64,000 bases of DNA. It comes from Rhodobacteraceae bacterium IMCC1335. Its GTDB lineage: Bacteria; Pseudomonadota; Alphaproteobacteria; Rhodobacterales; Rhodobacteraceae. This document shows positions 58,027-64,000 of the stretch, piece by piece. Position 1 is the first letter of the stretch. Each line of letters starts with the position of its first letter. The DNA is taken from positions 2,591,001-2,655,000 of the forward strand of contig CP046864.1 of NCBI GenBank assembly GCA_039640495.1, written 5' to 3'. The position numbers and the translations under genes are program-made. Under the pieces are notes generated by a model. It had not been told where the DNA came from and did not search any database. It saw nothing but the letters and a program-made list of their open reading frames with translations.

Positions 58027-59007
58027 CTAACCTGCGGCCAATCTAAGGCTCAAAGCCCAAAGCGCCTCGGGGATATCGACCGTCTGGTTTGGCTTTTTAT
58101 TCTGCCCAGGCAAGCGCGTTCCCGGCTCTTGGGCCACAATCTCTGCCAACGCCTCTAGCCGTTCGGAAAACGCATGACCATGGCCCGGATCAATCAGGAT
58201 ATAATATTGACCCAAATCATGCGGTGCGCCATCGGCCGCCTTAAGCGGCTTTACATCGCGCGACAAAATCCCCCCTGCCATGCCAGCGGCCAATAACTCT
58301 CCCATAACGCCAAAGCCCCAGCCCTTATAGCCGCCAATAGAGACCAAAGATCCCGCCAATGCGGCATCTGGATCCGTCGTTGGACGCCCCTCGCTATCCA
58401 AAGCCCAACCCAATGGAATTTTTTCACCCGCTGCTTTTGCCATGGTGATCTTGCCCAAAGCCACAACCGTGGTTGATTGATCAAATTGCAAGGCCACGCC
58501 GCCCCGGCCATCGGGCACAGAAAACGCAATTGGATTGGTGCCGATGGTGCGGGCCTTACCGCCGGGGGGGGCTACGATGGGCGAGGCATTTGTAAACCCA
58601 AGACCAATCATCCCATGCTCGGCAATTTGCTGGGTAAAATAGCCTAAAGACGTACATGTATGCGCATGACCTATCCCCAAGCTGACCACGCCGTTTTGCC
58701 TCGCTGCCGCAAGCGCCGCGGGCAATCCGGCGGCAAAAGCAGGCTGCGCAAAGCCAAATTTCGCATCGACATGCACCACACCGGGTTTTGGCTGGCTGAC
58801 CGCGGGGGTCACATCGCCGCGCACGCGGCCGCTTTGCAGCTGAACGCAATAGCTTTCCAGATAATAAAGGCCACATATGCGGTTGCCTAGGCTTTCCGCT
58901 TGCGCGACAGCGCGCGCAACATGTCGCGCAATCGCGTCATCCGCCCCATGTTTGATCAAGGCAGTTTTGGCCGTGGTTTCAATTTCATCAATTGATATTT
59001 TTGGCAT
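58027..59007 (-). CDS. Ldh_2-family NAD(P)H-dependent oxidoreductase (malate/L-lactate dehydrogenase-like)
   Basis: 326 residues of the non-Rossmann Ldh_2 family. Seen: RAVAQAESLGNRICGLYYLESYCVQLQSG, GIGHAHTCTSLGYFTQQIAEHGMIGLGFTNASPIVAPPGGK, TIGTNPIAFSVPDG and SIGGYKGWGFGVMGELLAAGM. The catalytic His (GHAHT region) and nucleotide-binding loop GTNPIAFS are kept. Members include malate, sulfolactate, ureidoglycolate and piperideine/pyrroline-2-carboxylate reductases; no substrate can be assigned. Followed 33 bases later by the phosphatase, in the order phosphatase then dehydrogenase on this strand. Confidence 0.88.
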   Translation of the reverse strand: MPKISIDEIETTAKTALIKHGADDAIARHVARAVAQAESLGNRICGLYYLESYCVQLQSGRVRGDVTPAVSQPKPGVVHVDAKFGFAQPAFAAGLPAALAAARQNGVVSLGIGHAHTCTSLGYFTQQIAEHGMIGLGFTNASPIVAPPGGKARTIGTNPIAFSVPDGRGGVALQFDQSTTVVALGKITMAKAAGEKIPLGWALDSEGRPTTDPDAALAGSLVSIGGYKGWGFGVMGELLAAGMAGGILSRDVKPLKAADGAPHDLGQYYILIDPGHGHAFSERLEALAEIVAQEPGTRLPGQNKKPNQTVDIPEALWALSLRLAAG

Positions 59008-59040
59008 AATGCCTCCTCGTCTTTTCGGGCTGAGATTGCG

Positions 59041-59757
59041 TTATTGTGACTGCGCAATAAGGTCCAGCGTTTCGGCAAGCGGACGCCGCAGGTTAAACCC
59101 CTGTTGAAGCAGCTTTTGATGATATTCTCTACGGATCCAATCTTCAAAATCAATAGGATGCTGTTCAACCCGCGCTTCATAAACCGCCAAAATGTAATCA
59201 AGCACGCCGGTAGCCGTGAAATCCAGATGAATATAGCGCAACCCTAGCTGCTTTTTCGCTTCTGCAACCGGGCGCCCCTCGCAGACCATCAAATACATTG
59301 CCGCTGTAAACCCGGCGCGATCTGCACCGGATTTGCAATGAAATAAAAGCGGTTTGGGCAGCGTTTTAAACGCCTCAATGGCATCCAGAATAGCCTCGCG
59401 CGCAGGGGCATCACGCGCCCATAGCTTTCTAGAGACCAATGTCAGGTCCAATTTCTCACAGGCCCATAATTCGTAAAGAAAATGGGCATAGCCATCTTCA
59501 CCGCGCAGGTTTAAAACAGATTTACCGCCCATTTTCTTAAAGTCTTCCAAACGCCGCTCAGTGGGTTGATTGGATCGGTAAATCCCAGGTGCAATTTCGA
59601 AAAAATTGGTCCAAAACGTACGCAGTATGGCATGGTCAAACCAATAGTAATCAACCCGCGCCCAAAAGTTATCCTGCGTTGGAGATAACTTGGACGCATA
59701 GGCGCAGCGCAACCGCTGGTGCGAGGCTTTCAGCCGCTGAGCAATCTTTTTCAGCAT
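59041..59757 (-). CDS. Dual-specificity/tyrosine phosphatase-like protein
   Basis: 238 residues with the Cys-dependent phosphatase P-loop LLFHCKSGADRAGFTAAMYL (HC-x5-R). IAPGIYRSNQPTERRLEDFKKMGGKSVLNLRGE upstream resembles the Siw14/DSP-type fold, and HLDFTATGVLDYIL follows. Similar proteins occur in alphaproteobacteria; the natural substrate (phosphoprotein, phosphoinositide or lipid A precursor) is unknown. No signal peptide is seen, so it should be cytosolic. Confidence 0.85.
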   Translation of the reverse strand: MLKKIAQRLKASHQRLRCAYASKLSPTQDNFWARVDYYWFDHAILRTFWTNFFEIAPGIYRSNQPTERRLEDFKKMGGKSVLNLRGEDGYAHFLYELWACEKLDLTLVSRKLWARDAPAREAILDAIEAFKTLPKPLLFHCKSGADRAGFTAAMYLMVCEGRPVAEAKKQLGLRYIHLDFTATGVLDYILAVYEARVEQHPIDFEDWIRREYHQKLLQQGFNLRRPLAETLDLIAQSQ

Positions 59758-59871
59758 TAAGGTCCCTTTTTACACAAGTTGGCGAGGTGTAGATCGTCTG
59801 CGCCAGAGTGACAAGCCAAACCATAGATTGACCTTATCTGCCAAACGATTACCTATGAAGAAAATGATGAG

Positions 59872-61083
59872 ATGAAACCGATGACATTATCCCAAGGCCG
59901 CGGCTATCTTGCAATTCCTGGGCCCTCCGTGATCCCTGATGCTGTGCTGCAAGCGATGCATCAAGCTGCGCCTAATATTTACGAAGGGCCTCTAGTCGAT
60001 CTGACCAAAAGCATCGTTGAGGATCTGAAATGGGTGGCCTGCAGCACCCAACATGTGGCGATTTATATTGCCAATGGCCATGGCGCATGGGAGGCCGCAT
60101 TGGCCAATATTGCCGAGCCTGGGGATAAAGTCTTGGTGGCGGCAACGGGACGTTTCGGGCATGGTTGGGCCGAGATGGCGCGGCGTATGGGAATTGGCGT
60201 AGAGCTGATCGATTTTGGAATGCAAAGTATGGCAGAGCCGGCCCAAATTGCGCAGGCTCTCAAAGATGATCGTAACCGGCAGATCAAAGCGGTGCTTATC
60301 TGCCATGTCGATACCTCAACTTCCGTACGCAATGATATTTTGCAGATACGACAGGCGATGGATGCGGTGGACCACCCTGCCCTGTTGGCGGTAGATTGCA
60401 TCGCCTCTTTGGCCTGTGACCGATTTGAATTTGACGCTTGGGGCGTCGATGTAATGGTGGCGGGCTGCCAAAAAGGATTGATGGTGCCACCGGGCCTGTC
60501 TTTCGTGTTTTTCAGCGAACAAGCCGCAAAACGTCAAAAGGCTTTGCGCCATGTCAGTTCGTATTGGGATTGGGCACCGCGCGTTGCCCCGCAATTATTT
60601 TATGAATATTTCTGCGGCACGGCGCCCACCCATCATCTCTTCGGATTGCGCATCGCGCTTGATATGTTGAAAGATGAGGGTCTACCGCATATTTGGGCGC
60701 GCCATGAAACCTTGGCGCAAGCGATTTGGAGCGCGGTTGATATTTGGGGGCAAGCAGGGGGAACGATGGCCCTGAATATCACAGATCCCGCGCAGCGCAG
60801 CCATGCCGTCACAGCCATGCATATGGGGGTGCCGGCCACGCAAAATCTTCGCCAATGGCTCGAACAAAACACCGGGGTCACTGTGGGCATCGGTTTGGGC
60901 ATGACAACGCCAACAGATCCAGACGGAAAAGGATTTTTCCGCTTTGGCCATATGGGCCATGTCAATGCACAAATGATTATGGCGCTTTTGGGCAGCGTTG
61001 AAGCCGGGTTATGCGCCCTGTCTCTACCGCATGGGGCAGGTGCACTAGAGGCTGCTGCACGGGTGATTGGCTCAGCCCGCTGA
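59872..61083 (+). CDS. Class V aminotransferase, serine-glyoxylate aminotransferase-like
   Basis: 403-residue PLP enzyme of the alanine/serine-glyoxylate aminotransferase family. Seen: YLAIPGPSVIPDAVLQAMHQAAPNIYEGP, IANGHGAWEAALANIAEPGDKVLV, CHVDTSTSVRNDI, the PLP lysine in VMVAGCQKGLMVPPGLSFVFF, and IGLGMTTPTDPDGKGFFRFGHMGHVN. It probably makes glycine or serine-pathway intermediates from glyoxylate, but other amino donors are possible. It overlaps the convergent HisC-like gene by 12 bases. Confidence 0.92.
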   Translation: MKPMTLSQGRGYLAIPGPSVIPDAVLQAMHQAAPNIYEGPLVDLTKSIVEDLKWVACSTQHVAIYIANGHGAWEAALANIAEPGDKVLVAATGRFGHGWAEMARRMGIGVELIDFGMQSMAEPAQIAQALKDDRNRQIKAVLICHVDTSTSVRNDILQIRQAMDAVDHPALLAVDCIASLACDRFEFDAWGVDVMVAGCQKGLMVPPGLSFVFFSEQAAKRQKALRHVSSYWDWAPRVAPQLFYEYFCGTAPTHHLFGLRIALDMLKDEGLPHIWARHETLAQAIWSAVDIWGQAGGTMALNITDPAQRSHAVTAMHMGVPATQNLRQWLEQNTGVTVGIGLGMTTPTDPDGKGFFRFGHMGHVNAQMIMALLGSVEAGLCALSLPHGAGALEAAARVIGSAR

Positions 61084-62181
61084 GGCAGCGGCCAAAGCTT
61101 TGGGCAGCGCGCGGCGCAGCAAATCCATATCTTCTGGCCGGCCTGCACTAACCCGAATGCAACGGTTTTGCGGGGCCACAAACGGCATGCGCACGAACAG
61201 CCCTGCCTGTACCAAATGCGTCAAAACGGCTTGAGCAAACGCCCCGTCGCGCCCGCAATCAATGGCTATAAAATTGGTGGCTGACTCAACGGTGTTCAAT
61301 CCGTTTTCGGCCGCAATACGCGCAATTTCTTGTTTCGACGCCTCGACTTTGTCGCGTACACAATGCAGCCAAGCCTGATCGTTTAAAGCCGCCTCGGCGG
61401 CGCTTTGCGCCGCGCGATTCATCCCAAAATGGTTGCGGATTTTTTCAAATTGACCAATCAAATTTTGCGCAGCAAGCGCATAGCCGACCCGCGCACCCGC
61501 CAAACCATAGCCTTTTGAAAAGGTGCGCATGCGGATGACACGCGGATCCTCTATCGCGACCTGAACCGCCGTACCATCAGGAGCAAACTCAATATAAGCT
61601 TCATCCAAGATAAGCAATGTTTCCTTGGGAAGGCGGGCCAAACATTCTATAATAAAAGCGCCGCTATGCCATGTGCCCATCGGATTGTCCGGATTGGCAA
61701 AATACACCAATTTAGCCCCAACGCGGCCAGCTTCTTCCAACAAAGCCGGCAGATCTTCAGCATCCTCTTTATAAGGCACTTTATGCAAAACCCCGCCGAA
61801 CCCGCTGACATGGTAATTAAAGGTTGGATAAGCACCATCCGAGGTCACCACAGCGTCACCCGGGTCGATCATCATGCGCGCCAGATAGCCCAAGAGCCCA
61901 TCTATGCCTTCTCCCACCACAATATTCTCAGGGCAGACTTTATGATGGTGCGCCAAAGCCCGCCGCAATTCGAAACTGGTCGGATCTCCATATTTCCAAA
62001 TCTCGGCGCTGGCGCTTTGCAGCGCTGCAATGGCCTTCGGAGATGGGCCAAACACGTTTTCATTGGCGCCAAGGCGCGCATCGAACGCGCTGCCACGCGC
62101 GCGTTCTTGGGTTTCGGGGCCAACGAAAGGAACGCTTGCCGGCAATTGCGACAGAAGAGAGGTGAAACGCGCATGTGTCAT
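61072..62181 (-). CDS. Histidinol-phosphate aminotransferase-like PLP aminotransferase
   Basis: 369-residue fold-type I aminotransferase. It has LGANENVFGPSPKAIAALQSAS near the start, YFANPDNPMGTWHS, ILDEAYIEFAPDG, and the PLP lysine in MRTFSKGYGLAGARVGYA. The C-terminus has NRCIRVSAGRPEDMDLL. The pattern is HisC-like; several Roseobacter paralogues annotated as HisC act on other amino acids. There are no other his genes here, so it may be either the histidine enzyme or a paralogue of broader use. Confidence 0.88.
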   Translation of the reverse strand: MTHARFTSLLSQLPASVPFVGPETQERARGSAFDARLGANENVFGPSPKAIAALQSASAEIWKYGDPTSFELRRALAHHHKVCPENIVVGEGIDGLLGYLARMMIDPGDAVVTSDGAYPTFNYHVSGFGGVLHKVPYKEDAEDLPALLEEAGRVGAKLVYFANPDNPMGTWHSGAFIIECLARLPKETLLILDEAYIEFAPDGTAVQVAIEDPRVIRMRTFSKGYGLAGARVGYALAAQNLIGQFEKIRNHFGMNRAAQSAAEAALNDQAWLHCVRDKVEASKQEIARIAAENGLNTVESATNFIAIDCGRDGAFAQAVLTHLVQAGLFVRMPFVAPQNRCIRVSAGRPEDMDLLRRALPKALAAASAG

Positions 62182-62350
62182 GCGGGCAGTTTAGGAATAT
62201 TTTATCTCAAGCATCAAGAGCACAATGACCCGCCGCGCTGCAAATTTAGATTTTCTGCGTCAGTGATATATTTTTCGCGAAAGCAGCAGCAAAGGTTTGT
62301 GATCTTTTGCCAAGCCGTGTACTGCTGAGGAAACCAAAAAAGAGGCTTAA

Positions 62351-63637
62351 GTGTCACGCAACCCCGCCCCGTTTGCCGCTTTTGAATGGATGATCGCTTG
62401 GCGCTTTTTGCGCGCGCGTCGCGCCGAGGGCGGTGTAAGCGTGATGACCTGGATCAGCCTGATCGGAATCACGCTGGCCGTATTTGCGTTGATCGCCACA
62501 TTGGCGGTGCGCTCCGGCTTTCGCAGCGAGCTGGTCGATACTATTTTGGGCGCCAATGCCCATATCACAGTGTATCAGCTTCCCATTGCCAATGAGGCCG
62601 GCAAATTGGACCGTAAAATTTACGACTATCAAGACATGGCCGATCGATTGCGCGCGCTTCCAAGCGTGTCGCGCGCCGCGCCATTGGTCAAAGGTCAAGT
62701 GATGGCAAGCTATGGCGGCACGAACACCGGTGTTCAAGTGTTTGGCTTATCTCCAAAGGATCTGAACAGTTTGCCCCGCATCGCCGCCCCGGAAAACTTT
62801 CAAGGCAGAATAGAAGATTTTGACCGCGGCATCGCGATTGGATCAGGCGTCGCGCGGCTTTTAAACGCCCGCTTGGGCGATAGCATAAAGCTTATTTCGC
62901 CCGATGGTGTCAAAACGGCCTTTGGCACCAGCCCGCGGGTCAAAAGCTATCCGATCACCTACATCTTCACCGCAGGACGCTATGATATTGATAAGACCCG
63001 CCTTTATATGCCGTTTTCCGAAGCTCAGGCCTATTTCAATATGGAAGGCGCCGCAGATGAAATCGAGGTGATGGTCACCAATCCAGAACAGATCGAACGC
63101 TTGACCCCCGATTTGCTGCACGCCGCAGGCCCGCGCGCGCAGCTTTGGAGCTGGAAGGAGGCATCGGGCAATTTCCTGCGCGCCTTGCAGATAGAAGATA
63201 ATGTGATGTTTATTATTATGTCGATCTTGGTGTTGATTGCAGCAATGAATATTATTTCTGGCCTTGTGATGCTGGTGAAAAACAAAGGCCGTGATATCGG
63301 AATATTGCGCACGATGGGGCTGAGTGAAGGCGCGATTATGCGCATCTTCTTCATCTGCGGCGCCGGAACCGGGTTGATCGGCACAGTCTTTGGCGTGGTT
63401 TTGGGATGCCTGTTTGCGATCTATATCGATACGATTTTTTCTCTGGTCAATTATCTGGCCGGCGGCGGGGTTTGGGATCCAAGCATCCGCGGCCTTTACG
63501 CAATCCCCGCAGAATTATACCTGTCGGATGTTTTATCGGCCATCGGGCTTTCTTTGGGCCTTAGCTTTTTCATCACCCTATTTCCCGCCCGCCGGGCGGC
63601 GCGTTTAAACCCTGTGGAAGCGCTTCGCTATGAGTGA
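62351..63637 (+). CDS. lolC: Lipoprotein-releasing ABC transporter permease (LolC/LolE family)
   Basis: 428 residues of the LolCE family with four transmembrane segments. FEWMIAWRFLRARRAEGGVSVMTWISLIGITLAVFALIATLAVRSGF leads into helix 1. The large periplasmic domain follows. The C-terminal three helices have IIMSILVLIAAMNIISGLVMLVKNKGRDIGILRTMGLSEGAIMRIFFICG and FFITLFPARRAARLNPVEALRYE. It extracts outer-membrane lipoproteins for LolA. The start is a GTG at 62351 with AGAGG 6 bases before it. Alphaproteobacteria often use one homodimeric LolF-type permease, and this gene may be that form. Confidence 0.93.
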   Translation: MSRNPAPFAAFEWMIAWRFLRARRAEGGVSVMTWISLIGITLAVFALIATLAVRSGFRSELVDTILGANAHITVYQLPIANEAGKLDRKIYDYQDMADRLRALPSVSRAAPLVKGQVMASYGGTNTGVQVFGLSPKDLNSLPRIAAPENFQGRIEDFDRGIAIGSGVARLLNARLGDSIKLISPDGVKTAFGTSPRVKSYPITYIFTAGRYDIDKTRLYMPFSEAQAYFNMEGAADEIEVMVTNPEQIERLTPDLLHAAGPRAQLWSWKEASGNFLRALQIEDNVMFIIMSILVLIAAMNIISGLVMLVKNKGRDIGILRTMGLSEGAIMRIFFICGAGTGLIGTVFGVVLGCLFAIYIDTIFSLVNYLAGGGVWDPSIRGLYAIPAELYLSDVLSAIGLSLGLSFFITLFPARRAARLNPVEALRYE

Positions 63638-64000
63638 TGCAATATTGGAATTAAAGGATTTAAAGAAATCCTATAACCAAAATAAATCCAATCAGATTGA
63701 TGTGCTTTTGGGGGCCAATCTGCTGCTTGAAAAGGGCGAAGTTGTGGCGCTGACCGCACCTTCAGGGGCGGGAAAATCCACATTATTGCATATCGCAGGG
63801 CTTTTGGATCAAGCCGATACGGGGGATGTGCTGGTGGCTGGGCAAAATCTGGCGGGCATATCGGAACGCCGCCGCACGATCATTCGCCGCCGCGATATTG
63901 GGTTTATTTACCAATTTCACCATTTGCTGCCTGAATTTTCCGCAGCTGAAAATATTATGTTGCCGCAAATGGCGGATGGACATCGAAAATCTGCGGCCAA
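63630..64000 (+). CDS. lolD: Lipoprotein-releasing ABC transporter ATPase LolD (3' end cut by window edge)
   Basis: The first 123 codons are present; the rest lies beyond the window. Walker A is TAPSGAGKSTLLHIAGLLD, and the Q-loop region is RRRDIGFIYQFHHLLPEFSAAENIMLP, with the FHHLLPEF stretch typical of LolD. The ATG at 63630 overlaps the end of lolC by 8 bases, a common lolCD arrangement that shows translational coupling. It powers lipoprotein release with the preceding permease. Confidence 0.94.
   Translation, partial: MSDAILELKDLKKSYNQNKSNQIDVLLGANLLLEKGEVVALTAPSGAGKSTLLHIAGLLDQADTGDVLVAGQNLAGISERRRTIIRRRDIGFIYQFHHLLPEFSAAENIMLPQMADGHRKSAA

Noticed and set aside
61666..62328. 220-codon open frame antisense to the HisC-like gene
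   Set aside because: No motif, and it covers a conserved aminotransferase; extension past the gene start is by chance.

Overview
The window looks like a core chromosomal segment of a marine alphaproteobacterium of the Roseobacter group (Rhodobacteraceae). GC is moderate, judged by eye at slightly above half. Support comes from family-typical proteins (folE2, the hflK-hflC-DUF2065-degP cluster, DUF2842, DUF6476, an LdtR-like MarR regulator, SdhE, RpoH), an alphaproteobacterial SAM-II riboswitch and an alphaproteobacterial LexA box. A Planktomarina/RCA-like organism is possible, but the species cannot be fixed from this sequence. I found no rRNA, tRNA, CRISPR array, prophage or intact insertion sequence.

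Layout. 1-5.4 kb (minus): a cut-off thiamine-diphosphate enzyme, trkH, folE2, and metZ behind a SAM-II riboswitch. 5.7-11.4 kb: a glutathione transferase (plus), then yciB, a DMT permease, ftsY and a fused NuoE/NuoF-like formate-dehydrogenase-type subunit (all minus). The last two are each broken by one missing base in a G/C run. 11.8-21.7 kb: xseA, purD, a 2Fe-2S ferredoxin, a LexA-controlled remnant of DnaE2, degP-DUF2065-hflC-hflK, gor and rpiA. 22-29.3 kb: sdaA, two sister DMT permeases, thiamine pyrophosphokinase, DUF2842, purA and a cobalt-type nitrile hydratase operon. 29.4-33 kb: secG, pyrG, rlmJ and a TerB-like gene.

33.1-41.2 kb is one plus-strand catabolic operon. It holds a four-gene polar amino acid/amine ABC importer, two glutamine-synthetase-like ligases flanking a class I amidotransferase, and a PuuB-like FAD oxidase. 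This fits uptake of an amine and its breakdown by gamma-glutamylation. 41.2-45.7 kb is a polyhydroxyalkanoate locus (phaR, phaP, phaC, divergent phaZ). Four copies of a CTGC-N3-GC(A/T)GCAT box lie in its promoters and are probably PhaR operators.

45.7-64 kb holds housekeeping genes (Gfo/Idh oxidoreductase, rpoH, rluD, thyX, gloA, sdhE, aspC, a MATE pump, parE, aminotransferases, lolC-lolD) and a short BLUF blue-light sensor beside parE. The 755-base gap before parE is the largest non-coding stretch; it is AT-rich and carries inverted repeats.

The most unusual item is the 125-residue OB-fold protein at 15.17-15.55 kb. It is the C-terminal domain of DnaE2 only, with a perfect LexA box over its -10 element and an ATG where transcription should start.
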